Source: Gammaproteobacteria bacterium (lineage in GTDB: Bacteria > Pseudomonadota > Gammaproteobacteria > GRL18). Taken from it: DNA of 35,875 bases. Location of the stretch: assembly GCA_015231865.1 (NCBI GenBank), contig JADGAU010000015.1, forward strand, positions 1 through 35,875, written 5' to 3'. The position numbers were made by a program, and so were the translations under genes. This document shows, one piece after another, positions 1 through 9,649 of this stretch (the first letter of the stretch is position 1; the number at the start of each line of letters is the position of its first letter). Below the pieces are notes generated by a model, which saw nothing but the letters and a program-made list of their open reading frames with translations, was not told where the DNA came from and searched no databases.

Positions 1-1096
1 AACAAGAATGGGTTACTGGAAAGGGGGTACTGTCAGTGTATTTGGATATGGTGGTGGTATTATTCCTCGTTTTTCTGAAGTAGCAGAAGCTTACCCTGAG
101 TCAAAGGAGTTCCATACTGTACGTGTTCAACCACCTGCAGGTAACTACTACACAACTGATATGCTAAATCAATTAGCAGATAGTTGGGAAAAGTATGGTT
201 CTGGTTTGCAAACTTTCCACGGCCAAACTGGTAATATCATGTTTATTGGTACTACAACAGAAAATGTACAGCCATTTTTTGATGAAATCAATGCTTACGG
301 TTTTGATTTAGGTGGTGCAGGGCCATGTGTACGTACTGCAATGGCTTGTGTTGGTGCAGCGCGTTGTGAGCAATCATGTGCAAACGAACATGCTATTATG
401 CGTCACCTTGTTAATGAGTTCCAGGATGATATGCACCGTCCTGCGTTACCATATAAGTTCAAGTTCAAAGTTTCTGGTTGTCCAAATGATTGTACAAATG
501 CAATAGAACGTGCAGACATGGCAGTTATTGGTACATGGCGTGATGAAATGCAAATTGACCAGGACGAAGTTAAAGCTTTTGTTGCATCGAAAGGTCGTGA
601 TTATGTTTTAGATAACGTAACAAGTCGCTGTCCAACAAATGCTATTTCTTTAAATACAGATGATACAGTGACTGTGAATAATCAGGAATGTGTTCGTTGT
701 ATGCATTGTATCAATGTTATGAATAAAGCATTATCTCCAGGTAAAGATCATGGTATTACAATTCTAGTGGGTGGTAAACGTACACTTAAGATTGGTGACT
801 TAATGGGTACAGTTGTTGTTCCATTCATGAAGCTCGAAACTATGGATGATTATGAAGCTTTAGTTGAACTAGCAGCTGAAATGATTGATTTCTTTGCAGA
901 AAATGCATTAGAACATGAACGTACTGGTGAAATGATTGAACGTATCGGCCTTGTTAACTATCTGGAAGGTGTTGGTATAGAGTTAGACTCAAATATGGTT
1001 AGTGAGCCACGTCAATGTTCTTATGTTCGTATGGACGGCTGGGATGAAGAAGTGAAGAAATGGTACGACAAGCAAGCTGAAGCAGCAACTGCTTAA
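1..1096 (+). CDS. dsrA: Reverse-type dissimilatory sulfite reductase alpha subunit, 5'-truncated by window edge
   Basis: Siroheme/[4Fe-4S] cysteine pattern (CVGAARCEQSC...CPNDC), ferredoxin-like CVRCMHC, followed by dsrB. The reading frame is open upstream of the ATG at 8, so the listed start is probably internal. Confidence 0.96.
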   Translation, partial: TRMGYWKGGTVSVFGYGGGIIPRFSEVAEAYPESKEFHTVRVQPPAGNYYTTDMLNQLADSWEKYGSGLQTFHGQTGNIMFIGTTTENVQPFFDEINAYGFDLGGAGPCVRTAMACVGAARCEQSCANEHAIMRHLVNEFQDDMHRPALPYKFKFKVSGCPNDCTNAIERADMAVIGTWRDEMQIDQDEVKAFVASKGRDYVLDNVTSRCPTNAISLNTDDTVTVNNQECVRCMHCINVMNKALSPGKDHGITILVGGKRTLKIGDLMGTVVVPFMKLETMDDYEALVELAAEMIDFFAENALEHERTGEMIERIGLVNYLEGVGIELDSNMVSEPRQCSYVRMDGWDEEVKKWYDKQAEAATA

Positions 1097-1141
1097 TTTC
1101 ACTTAATCATAAATATTTAAAATTTAATATAGGAAAAAATT

Positions 1142-2215
1142 ATGGCTGATACTCCACAAATGCCTATTGAATCTGGCGCACCAGATGGGTTCCAATACAT
1201 GCACCCAACAATGCGTAGAAATTATGGACAATGGAAATATCATGATAGACCACAACCAGGTGTGTTAAGACATGTAGCACATAGTGGTGATGAAATTTAC
1301 ACTGTCAGAGCAGCTACTACACGTATTTTAGATGTTTTCTCATTGAGAAAACTAACTGAAATTGGTGATGAATTTGCAGATGGCTATGTACGTTTTACCA
1401 TTCGTTCAAATATTGAATATATGGTTGATACTGGTGAAAAAGTAGATGGACTTGTTAAAGCCCTTGAAGATAATGGCTATATTGTAGGTGGTACTGGTAA
1501 TTCAGTAGCTTCACTATCACATACTCAGGGTTGGTTACATTGTGATATCCCTGGTACAGATGCTTCTGGTGTAGTTAAGTCTATGATGGACGAATTAATA
1601 GATGAATTTAAGTCACAAAATATGCCTAATCGAGTTCATATGACAACATCTTGCTGTCAGATTAACTGTGGTGGACAAGGTGATATAGCTATTAATGTTC
1701 AACATACTAAGCCACCAAAAATTTCACACTCTTTAGTTGCAAATGCTTGTGAAAGACCAACTGTTGTTGCTCGCTGCCCTGTTGCAGCAATTAGACCTGC
1801 GGTTGTTGATGGTAATCCAACTTTAGAAGTTGATGAGAAAAAGTGTATTTGTTGCGGTGCTTGTTACCCTCCATGTCCTCCAATGCTAATTAATGATCCA
1901 ATTCATACTACATTAGCAATTTGGGTTGGTGGTAACCATTCTAATGCTCGTGGCAAACCAACATTCCAAAAACTTGTTGCTGCTGGTATCCCAAATAATC
2001 CACCAAGATGGCCTGAAGCAACTGCAATGGTCAAAAATATTCTTAAAGTTTATCAGGAAGATGGTAAAGATTGGGAACGTATCAATGATTGGATTGATAG
2101 AATTGGCTGGCCAAGATTCTTTGAAAAGACTGGTCTACCATTTACTAAGTTCCACATTGATGATTGGGTTGGTTCAAGAAAAAGCTTAAATGCTTCGACT
2201 CATATCCGCTTCTAA
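1142..2215 (+). CDS. dsrB: Dissimilatory sulfite reductase beta subunit
   Basis: CCQINCGGQGDIAI and ferredoxin CICCGACYPPCPP motifs; directly follows dsrA. Confidence 0.97.
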   Translation: MADTPQMPIESGAPDGFQYMHPTMRRNYGQWKYHDRPQPGVLRHVAHSGDEIYTVRAATTRILDVFSLRKLTEIGDEFADGYVRFTIRSNIEYMVDTGEKVDGLVKALEDNGYIVGGTGNSVASLSHTQGWLHCDIPGTDASGVVKSMMDELIDEFKSQNMPNRVHMTTSCCQINCGGQGDIAINVQHTKPPKISHSLVANACERPTVVARCPVAAIRPAVVDGNPTLEVDEKKCICCGACYPPCPPMLINDPIHTTLAIWVGGNHSNARGKPTFQKLVAAGIPNNPPRWPEATAMVKNILKVYQEDGKDWERINDWIDRIGWPRFFEKTGLPFTKFHIDDWVGSRKSLNASTHIRF

Positions 2216-2225
2216 GATTAGCGAA

Positions 2226-2253
2226 TTATGCCCCAGTTAAACATGGGGCATAA
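2226..2253 (+). promoter_or_regulatory. Intergenic hairpin between dsrB and dsrE
   Basis: Perfect 10-bp inverted repeat TTATGCCCCA (2226-2235) / TGGGGCATAA (2244-2253), 8-nt loop, followed by ATTTATT. Confidence 0.7.
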
Positions 2254-2284
2254 ATTTATTCATAAAGTTAAGGATGTATTGTAG

Positions 2285-2677
2285 ATGAAATTTACAATTT
2301 TAATTAATGAAGGGCCTTATCAGCATCAAGCAGCTGATTCTGCCTATCAATTTGCTAAGGCAGCACTTGAAAAAGGACATGAAATTTTTCGTGTATTTTT
2401 CTATAATGATGCTGTTAACAACGCAACTCGACTTGCTATCCCTCCACAAGATGATAGAAATATCACCGTACAATGGGCTGAACTTGCAGAACAAAACAAT
2501 TTAGATATGGTTGTCTGTATTGCTGCAGCACAAAGGCGTGGCATGCTTGATGATGATGAGAGAGATCGTCAGGGAAAGGATGCTAGTAATATTCATCCTG
2601 CTTTCAGAATTTCTGGTTTAGGTCAGTTAGTTGAAGGTGGTATTCAGTCAGATCGTTTAATTACGTTCGGCGATTAG
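2285..2677 (+). CDS. dsrE: Sulfur carrier/transferase subunit DsrE (TusD-like)
   Basis: DsrE/TusD-like fold sequence with the conserved Cys in VVCIAAAQRRGML; position in dsrEFH. Confidence 0.94.
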   Translation: MKFTILINEGPYQHQAADSAYQFAKAALEKGHEIFRVFFYNDAVNNATRLAIPPQDDRNITVQWAELAEQNNLDMVVCIAAAQRRGMLDDDERDRQGKDASNIHPAFRISGLGQLVEGGIQSDRLITFGD

Positions 2678-2693
2678 ACTTAGGGGTAGAAAA

Positions 2694-3110
2694 ATGGACG
2701 GTGAAGGTCAAACTAAAAAATTTATGTTTGTTAACCGTAAAGTGCCTTATGGGACAGTTTACGCGTTAGAATCATTAGAAGTCGTTTTAATTTCAGCTGC
2801 ATTTGATCAAGATGTAAGCTTGGCATTTGTTGATGATGGTGTTTACCAGTTAAAAAATGGCCAAAGCACGGATGGAATTGGAATGAAAAATTTCTCTCCT
2901 ACATACAAAGCTCTTGGTGACTACGACATAAATAAGCTTTATGTTGAAAAAGAATCTTTAGAAGAAAGAGGCTTATCACTAGATGACTTAATGGAACTAA
3001 CATATGAAGATGAGGATGATGATTGGGCTGAAAAGACATCGATTATTCTTGTTTCACGTGAAGAACTTGCTGAAGTAATGGATCAGCAAGACGTTCTAAT
3101 TAGTTCATAG
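2694..3110 (+). CDS. dsrF: DsrF (TusC-like)
   Basis: TusC/DsrF-like sequence (NRKVPYGTVYALESLEVVL...), located between dsrE and dsrH. Confidence 0.93.
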   Translation: MDGEGQTKKFMFVNRKVPYGTVYALESLEVVLISAAFDQDVSLAFVDDGVYQLKNGQSTDGIGMKNFSPTYKALGDYDINKLYVEKESLEERGLSLDDLMELTYEDEDDDWAEKTSIILVSREELAEVMDQQDVLISS

Positions 3111-3121
3111 GAGAAGTAAAA

Positions 3122-3430
3122 ATGGCAATGTTACATATTGTTAATAAGTCAGTATTTGAACGTGGAACACTTGACTCTTGCTTAAAATCATCGCTATCAG
3201 GGAGCTCAATTTTATTTATTGAAGATGCTGTCGTAAGTGCAGTAAACAATACAGCAGTTAGTGATAAAATAAAGGCAGAATTATCTAGTAAAAACTTTTA
3301 TGTATTGACCCCAGATTTAAATGCACGTGGTTTTACGGATGCTGATTTAATTGAAGGCATAAAAGGTGTTGATTATGCCGGTTTTGTAGACTTGGTTGCT
3401 GATAATTCAAATGTTCAATCATGGCTATAA
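3122..3430 (+). CDS. dsrH: DsrH (TusB-like)
   Basis: TusB-like sequence (MLHIVNKS...LDSCLK...SILFIEDAV); position. Confidence 0.93.
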   Translation: MAMLHIVNKSVFERGTLDSCLKSSLSGSSILFIEDAVVSAVNNTAVSDKIKAELSSKNFYVLTPDLNARGFTDADLIEGIKGVDYAGFVDLVADNSNVQSWL

Positions 3431-3480
3431 CACAAGTTATAAAATTTAAAACTAATAATTCTAATTGATAGGAGAATAAA

Positions 3481-3816
3481 ATGGCTACAATTTCTGTAGA
3501 AGGTAAAGACATCGAAGTTGATGAGGAAGGATATTTAGTAACACTAGCTGATTGGGTACCTGAAGTTGCTAAAGTTATGTCTGAAATTGATGAGATTGAA
3601 TTAACTGATGAACATTGGGATATTCTTAATTTCTTAAGAGAGTATTATGAAGAGTATCAAATTGCACCAGCTGTTCGTGTATTAACAAAAGCAGTAGCTA
3701 AAAAATTAGGTAAAGATAAAGGTAATAGTAAATATTTATACCAATTATTTCCTTATGGTCCTGGTAAGCAAGCTTGTAAATTTGCAGGATTACCAAAGCC
3801 AACTGGTTGTGTGTAA
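3481..3816 (+). CDS. dsrC: Sulfur carrier protein DsrC
   Basis: TusE/DsrC family with the diagnostic C-terminal arm KQACKFAGLPKPTGCV carrying both redox cysteines. Confidence 0.98.
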   Translation: MATISVEGKDIEVDEEGYLVTLADWVPEVAKVMSEIDEIELTDEHWDILNFLREYYEEYQIAPAVRVLTKAVAKKLGKDKGNSKYLYQLFPYGPGKQACKFAGLPKPTGCV

Positions 3817-3831
3817 ATAATCATTATGTAA

Positions 3832-3861
3832 ATATGGTCACTAATTAACTGGTGACCATAT
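3832..3861 (+). promoter_or_regulatory. Hairpin immediately 3' of dsrC
   Basis: Perfect 10-bp inverted repeat ATATGGTCAC (3832-3841) / GTGACCATAT (3852-3861), 10-nt loop. Confidence 0.7.
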
Positions 3862-3907
3862 ATATTTAAAGTTTTCGTTGAAGTTTCATACTTCATTAAT
3901 TGAGTAT

Positions 3908-3932
3908 TTATCATTGATTTTTTCATTGATAA
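3908..3932 (+). promoter_or_regulatory. Second inverted repeat upstream of dsrM
   Basis: TTATCATTGA / TCATTGATAA: 10-position stem with one T-T mismatch and a T-rich loop, directly upstream of the dsrM ribosome-binding region. Confidence 0.45.
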
Positions 3933-3955
3933 TATAATTTAGGTGGTAGGTAAAT

Positions 3956-4696
3956 ATGTCGGAGTTCTATGCCCTACTTTTTACAGTGGCTTTTTGGGTT
4001 TTAATAATCGGCTTAGGTTTAAAAATTTATCAATATATTAAAACACCTGCGCCTCTAAAGATTCCATTAACTCCAGCTCCATTAACTAAAACAGGTGTTG
4101 GGTTTCGTCTAGCAAAAGAAGCAATCTTTTTTGCCAGCTTATTTAAATCTAATAAGTGGATATGGTTATTTGGATGGTTGTTCCATATGAGCTTATTTAT
4201 AGTTCTTATAATTCATTTAAGATATTTTTTAGAAACTGTACCTGAATGGTTAGTTATGTTGCAATCAGTTGGTAAATATGCAGCATTTACCATGGTTATT
4301 GGTTTAGTTGGTCTATTAGTACGAAGAATTGCTGTCCCAAGAATTCGTTACATATCAGATCCTTCAGACTACTTATGGTTGATCTTATTAATAGTTATTG
4401 GCATCACAGGAATTACAATGAGATTCTTTAGCCACACTGACATTATTTCTGTAAAAGCATTTGCAATAGGCTTAGAATCATTTAATTGGCAACAATTGCC
4501 ACTTGATGGACCATTACTTATACATTTAGCATTAGTTGCTATTTTAATGATTTTATTACCATTTAGTAAGTTATTACATATACCTGGTATTTTCTTTGCT
4601 CCCACGAGAAATCAAGTGGATAATCCAAGAGAACAGCGTCATGTTTCTAAATGGGCTCTAAATCTTGAAGCAGAAAAAAACAAAAAGCAACCTTAA
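3956..4696 (+). CDS. dsrM: DsrM, membrane cytochrome b-type subunit
   Basis: Multi-TM NarI-like protein preceding dsrK. Confidence 0.93.
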   Translation: MSEFYALLFTVAFWVLIIGLGLKIYQYIKTPAPLKIPLTPAPLTKTGVGFRLAKEAIFFASLFKSNKWIWLFGWLFHMSLFIVLIIHLRYFLETVPEWLVMLQSVGKYAAFTMVIGLVGLLVRRIAVPRIRYISDPSDYLWLILLIVIGITGITMRFFSHTDIISVKAFAIGLESFNWQQLPLDGPLLIHLALVAILMILLPFSKLLHIPGIFFAPTRNQVDNPREQRHVSKWALNLEAEKNKKQP

Positions 4697-4746
4697 TTAT
4701 TGAATGTTTAAGATTATAAAATATCTATCAACTGAGGAATAAATAA

Positions 4747-6300
4747 GTGGCAGATTTCGAAACACCAAAAATTAGAGAATATCCGGTTGTACCCATAATT
4801 AAAGAAGGTGCGATGGAAGGAACTTCTCCATTTGTTTCAAGACCAGAATTTGATAATAAACTTGGTTACCCGGGTGAACTTCCTGAAGATTGGAAAGATA
4901 AAGCTCTTGCCAAAATGGGTGATTTGTTATCAAGATATCGATCCTTGCAAGTTTTTATGGATTCTTGTATTAAATGCGGGGCATGTACAGATAAATGTCA
5001 TTATTTTATTGGTACACAAGATCCAAAAAACATGCCAGTAGGTCGCCAGGATCTACTAAGAAAAGTTTATAGACGCTACTTTACTTTTGCAGGAAAATAT
5101 TTTCCTAAGTTAGTTGGTGCCGTTGACTTAACTGAAGAAGTATTAGATGACTGGTTTAGTTATTACCACCAATGTTCAGAATGTAGAAGGTGTACTGTTT
5201 TTTGTCCAATGGGTATTGATACTGCTGAAGTGACTATGGCAGCACGAGAAATTCTTGCTCATGTTGGTAAAGCATCAAAATATAGTAATGAAATTCTTAC
5301 CAAAGTTGATAGGATAGGTAATAATTTAGGTCTGCCTGGACCTGCTTTGAAAGGTATTTTAGAAGATTTAGAAGAAGAAATAGAAGAGGATACAGGTGTT
5401 GCGGTTAAATTCAATATGGATGCTGAAGGTTGTGATGCATTATTAATGACGCCATCCGCTGATTTTTTTGCTGAACCTCATATCGATGGATTAATTGGGT
5501 ATGGTAAGGTTCTACATGAAGCTGGCATCACCTGGACAGTTAGCTCTAAAGCTAGTGAAGCTGCTAACTTTGGCTTGTTTATTGGCAGTTATGAGAATAT
5601 GCAAAAAGTTTCAATGCGTATTCGTGAAGCTGCAATAGATTTAAAAGTTAAGCGTATTATCTTTGGTGAGTGTGGTCATGCCTGGCGTGTCGCTTATAGC
5701 TTTTTAAATACATTAGCTGGTCCGTTTGATTTTCTAGATCAAAATTATCCTATTCCACAGCATATTCTAGAAGTTACACATGGCATGCTTGAAAGAAATG
5801 AATTACGAATGAATAAGGAAGAGAATGATCATATGACATTAACTTTCCACGATTCATGTAATATTGCCAGAGCGTCAAGAATGGGTGACCAGCCAGGCGG
5901 TCAATTTGAAATACCAAGAGCTGTTATTAAGGCTGCATGTAATAATTACGTCGATATGGATCCATCTACGACACATGAAGTAACATTTTGTTGTGGTGGT
6001 GGTGGTGGAACCTTAACTGATGACTTAATGGAAGTAAGAGTTAAAGGTGCTTTACCCAGAATGGAAGCATTACGACAAGTTACAGATGAAAATGGGGTAA
6101 CTAATGTTGCTGCTATTTGTGCCATATGTAAGAGTCAATTTACTAAAATGTTGCCATATTACGGGTTTGAAATGGATGCTATTGTTAGCGTACATCAATT
6201 GGTAAGTAGTGCAATCGTTATGAAAGGCAGTGAACAAGAACAAGAGTTAGATGGTGCTGGCGATGAAGATAACTCCGCACCAGAGACTGACACCGATTAG
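4747..6300 (+). CDS. dsrK: DsrK, HdrD-like iron-sulfur subunit (GTG start)
   Basis: Two [4Fe-4S] motifs (CIKCGACTDKC, CSECRRCTVFC) plus CCG-type motif (CCGGGGG); position. Confidence 0.96.
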   Translation: MADFETPKIREYPVVPIIKEGAMEGTSPFVSRPEFDNKLGYPGELPEDWKDKALAKMGDLLSRYRSLQVFMDSCIKCGACTDKCHYFIGTQDPKNMPVGRQDLLRKVYRRYFTFAGKYFPKLVGAVDLTEEVLDDWFSYYHQCSECRRCTVFCPMGIDTAEVTMAAREILAHVGKASKYSNEILTKVDRIGNNLGLPGPALKGILEDLEEEIEEDTGVAVKFNMDAEGCDALLMTPSADFFAEPHIDGLIGYGKVLHEAGITWTVSSKASEAANFGLFIGSYENMQKVSMRIREAAIDLKVKRIIFGECGHAWRVAYSFLNTLAGPFDFLDQNYPIPQHILEVTHGMLERNELRMNKEENDHMTLTFHDSCNIARASRMGDQPGGQFEIPRAVIKAACNNYVDMDPSTTHEVTFCCGGGGGTLTDDLMEVRVKGALPRMEALRQVTDENGVTNVAAICAICKSQFTKMLPYYGFEMDAIVSVHQLVSSAIVMKGSEQEQELDGAGDEDNSAPETDTD

Positions 6301-6384
6301 TAATTAAAGGAATAAGTAATTATTCTTAATTAAGTAATTTGTATTAAACAATTAATATTTTTGAATGTTATTCAGGAGAAGTTA

Positions 6385-8343
6385 ATGTCAAGAGTAGAAA
6401 AGTCAAATGAATTAAAATTTCAGCGTTATGAGTCAACTCGAAACGAGCATAATGGAATGCAAGAGTATGATGATTTAACCGAAAAATTTTTTAAGGCGGG
6501 TTGGTCTTATAAATGTCCTACTTACATTAATAGAACACCTCCATGTCAGGGAAGTTGTCCTGCCGGTGAAGATATCCGAGGTTGGTTAGCAATTGTGCGT
6601 GGTATCGAAAAGCCACCTGTTGAAGGAATGCCATGGCAAGAATATGCATTTCAACGTTCAACAGACGCAAATCCTTTCCCAGGTGTTATGGGTCGTGTAT
6701 GCCCAGCTCCATGTGAAGATGGGTGTAATAGAAATGAATTAGAAGACTTTGTCGGTATTAACTCTGTTGAGCAATTTATTGGTGATTATGGTAGAGAACA
6801 TAACTTAAAATTTACCGCTGGAGCTGAAACAGGTAAAAAAGTTGCAGTTATTGGTGGTGGTCCGGCTGGAATGGCAGCAGCCTATCAATTGCGCCGTTTA
6901 GGACATGCTTGTACAGTCTATGATGATCATGCCAGTCTTGGTGGTATGATGAGCTATGGTATTCCAGGATATCGTGTGCCAAGAGAAGTTATTGATACTG
7001 AAAATCAACGAATTGTTGATATGGGTGTAGATGTTAAACTAAATACAAGAGTAGGAAAAGATGTTGCTCTTGAAGAAGTAGAAAAAAATCATGATGCAGT
7101 GCTTTGGGCTATTGGTTGTAAAGAAGGTAGAGGCTTACCTGTAGAAGGTTGGGATGAAGCTTCAAACTGTATTTCTGGGGTAGCATTTCTAGAAGCATTT
7201 AACGATGGCCGATTAAAAATATCATCAGAAAAAGTAATTGTAATTGGTGGTGGTGATACTTCAATTGACGTTGCATCCGTTGCACGCCGTATTGGTAATA
7301 TTTCTTCTGTTGCAGAAAAAGACTTAGCTGAAAATGTTGTACTTGGTTATACCGCACATGATGTTATGGACACAGCAACAAAAGAAGGAGCAAATGTCAC
7401 ATTAGTTTCAAGAGCTTCAATGGCTAATATGCCTGCAGCACAGCATGAAATTGATGATGCCTTACGTGAAGGTGTTGATATCAGAGATTGTTTGAGTCCT
7501 GTTGGCGTTGTTCTTGATGGAAATAAACGCGCAAAAGCATTACGCGTTATAAAATTAGAACAAGATGGTAAAACTCCAATTGAAGGTAGTGAATTTGATA
7601 TTGAAGCAACTTTAATTGTTTCGGCTATTGGTCAAAAAGGTAATATGGAAGGCATTGAAGGCTTTGATAATGGCAATGGTTTTATTGATAGTGATCAACA
7701 TTATCAAGTTAAAGGTAAGCCAGGTCATTTTGTAGCAGGAGATATTGTCAGACCACATTTATTAACGACAGCAATTGGTCAGGCATCAATTGCAGTTGAA
7801 ACTATAAATTTATATCTTAATAAAGTTGAAGAATTAGTTAAACGACCAAAAGTTGATAAACACCATTTTAATTTATTAGAAAAACTTAATGAAGTTAATA
7901 TGTCGCCTTCAGCTTTTGGAGAAGGTCAAACTCGTGGAACAAACGAAGCAGATTTCTCAGTCCATAACTATGAAGATAAGACTACAAGTGACATTATTAA
8001 TCATAGTAAATTATTTATGGGCCATTTCGAATTTACACCTAGAAATAAACGTGAACATATCGCCGTTTCTTCAGAAGAAGTTTTAGGTCATTTCCAGGAA
8101 AGACTAGTTGCACTTGATGAAGAAAAAATTGTTAAAGAAGCTGATCGTTGCATGAGTTGCGGTATGTGTTTTGAGTGTGATAACTGTGTTATCTACTGTC
8201 CTCAAGATGCTGTTAAACGTACACCAAAAGCTCAAGCAACTTTAGGTCGTTATGTTTATACTGATTATTCATTATGTATAGGTTGTCATATTTGTGCAGA
8301 TGTGTGCCCTACAGGTTATATTGACATGGGATTAGGAAGTTAA
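6385..8343 (+). CDS. dsrL: DsrL, NAD(P)H-dependent iron-sulfur flavoprotein oxidoreductase
   Basis: GltD-like FAD/NAD(P) motifs (VIGGGPAGMAAAYQL, VIGGGDTSIDVA) and C-terminal ferredoxin clusters. ORF track starts at TTG 6361; ATG at 6385 is in frame and preceded by AGGAG, so it is the preferred start. Confidence 0.95.
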   Translation: MSRVEKSNELKFQRYESTRNEHNGMQEYDDLTEKFFKAGWSYKCPTYINRTPPCQGSCPAGEDIRGWLAIVRGIEKPPVEGMPWQEYAFQRSTDANPFPGVMGRVCPAPCEDGCNRNELEDFVGINSVEQFIGDYGREHNLKFTAGAETGKKVAVIGGGPAGMAAAYQLRRLGHACTVYDDHASLGGMMSYGIPGYRVPREVIDTENQRIVDMGVDVKLNTRVGKDVALEEVEKNHDAVLWAIGCKEGRGLPVEGWDEASNCISGVAFLEAFNDGRLKISSEKVIVIGGGDTSIDVASVARRIGNISSVAEKDLAENVVLGYTAHDVMDTATKEGANVTLVSRASMANMPAAQHEIDDALREGVDIRDCLSPVGVVLDGNKRAKALRVIKLEQDGKTPIEGSEFDIEATLIVSAIGQKGNMEGIEGFDNGNGFIDSDQHYQVKGKPGHFVAGDIVRPHLLTTAIGQASIAVETINLYLNKVEELVKRPKVDKHHFNLLEKLNEVNMSPSAFGEGQTRGTNEADFSVHNYEDKTTSDIINHSKLFMGHFEFTPRNKREHIAVSSEEVLGHFQERLVALDEEKIVKEADRCMSCGMCFECDNCVIYCPQDAVKRTPKAQATLGRYVYTDYSLCIGCHICADVCPTGYIDMGLGS

Positions 8344-8345
8344 TC

Positions 8346-8771
8346 ATGATAAAAATTACAACTTATACTTTAGAAATTATAAAATTTAAAGTATTTATCA
8401 CATTATTGCTTATTATGATAATGGGAAGTTGTTTTGTACCTGTTGTTGCTGGAGACAAGATTGGACCTGAGATAACCGTTTCTAAAGCAGGAGGAGACGA
8501 ATGTGTTCTTCCTGCAGATGAAATTAGACGTTTACATCCAGGTTTATTAAAACACGACAGAAATTCTACCATGCGTGAAGGTATACGTACTTTAAGCGAT
8601 GGTGGACATTTAAAAGGAAGTTTAAAAGCATGTATTAATTGTCATGCCATTAAAGAAGATGGGAAGTACATTAATACTAGTAACCCCAATCACTTTTGTA
8701 CAAGTTGTCATGTTTATGCTGGTGTTTCCTTTGATTGCTTCCAATGTCATCGCGACACACCTGAAAAATAA
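8346..8771 (+). CDS. dsrJ: DsrJ, triheme c-type cytochrome
   Basis: Three CxxCH motifs (CINCH, CTSCH, CFQCH), N-terminal hydrophobic anchor, and an extra Cys (GDEC) consistent with the known His/Cys-ligated heme of DsrJ. Confidence 0.95.
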   Translation: MIKITTYTLEIIKFKVFITLLLIMIMGSCFVPVVAGDKIGPEITVSKAGGDECVLPADEIRRLHPGLLKHDRNSTMREGIRTLSDGGHLKGSLKACINCHAIKEDGKYINTSNPNHFCTSCHVYAGVSFDCFQCHRDTPEK

Positions 8772-8869
8772 TGTATTAAATATATAGTAAAATTTGAAAC
8801 CAACACTTAATACTACAAAATTAATTTTTGGAATATCAAACATAATCTGTTTATTTGGGATTAAATATA

Positions 8870-9643
8870 ATGTCAAGCAAAGCTTCTAATCAAACAACTG
8901 AACAATCAAAAACTGATTTAACAAAAAGAAAGTTTTTGTCTGGAACTGTAACTGGTTCAATGGTTGCAGCTGGAGTTTCAGTTGCTCCAGGTATATTCCT
9001 AACGCAAGTTGCACAAGCAAGAACAAATACATCTGCAGCAGTAACTTCCGATGTTCGATGGGGTATAGTAATTGATACTACAAAGAAAGTTGACTGGAAT
9101 AAATGTGTAGATGCTTGTAATCGTGAACATGGCTTGGGTAATGAAACAAAATCTAATCAAGAACAAAAAACTGAATATATCAGAGTAGTCAAAGTAAAAA
9201 ATAAAACGACTGGATATTCATCTACATTACCAGTAATGTGTCAACATTGTGAAACACCTCCTTGCGTTGATGTATGTCCTACTGGTGCCTCGATGAAAAG
9301 AGAAGATGGCATCGTTTATGTTGATCGTCACCTTTGTATTGGGTGTCGCTATTGTATGATGGCTTGTCCATATAAAGCTCGTTCATTCGTACACGAAACA
9401 TTAACTGATCAAAAAGAAAATACACCTCGTGGCAAGGGCTGTGTTGAATCTTGTAATATGTGTGTCAATAGAATTGATCAGGGCTTAAAACCAGCATGTG
9501 TTGATGCAAGCGAAGGGGCAATGATATTTGGTGATTTAAATGATAAATCTAGTGAAATATCTAAATTCTTAGCGATACAAAATACTAAGCAAATACGCGC
9601 AGATTTACGTTTAAATACTGGTGTTAGATATCAGGGGATCTAA
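8870..9643 (+). CDS. dsrO: DsrO, periplasmic ferredoxin-like iron-sulfur subunit
   Basis: DmsB/NrfC-like ferredoxin motifs (CQHCETPPCVDVCPTGA, CIGCRYCMMACPY) and a Tat-like leader. ORF track starts at TTG 8855; ATG 8870 is preferred. Confidence 0.94.
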   Translation: MSSKASNQTTEQSKTDLTKRKFLSGTVTGSMVAAGVSVAPGIFLTQVAQARTNTSAAVTSDVRWGIVIDTTKKVDWNKCVDACNREHGLGNETKSNQEQKTEYIRVVKVKNKTTGYSSTLPVMCQHCETPPCVDVCPTGASMKREDGIVYVDRHLCIGCRYCMMACPYKARSFVHETLTDQKENTPRGKGCVESCNMCVNRIDQGLKPACVDASEGAMIFGDLNDKSSEISKFLAIQNTKQIRADLRLNTGVRYQGI

Positions 9644-9649
9644 GGGAAT

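Noticed and set aside
312-506. Small alternative-frame ORF inside dsrA, and similar ones inside dsrB, dsrE, dsrK, dsrL, soeA and soeB
   Set aside because: Alternative-frame readings of strongly conserved genes with no independent coding features.
8622-8876. 84-aa minus-strand ORF opposite dsrJ
   Set aside because: Antisense to a clear triheme cytochrome gene; composition explained by the overlapping CDS.
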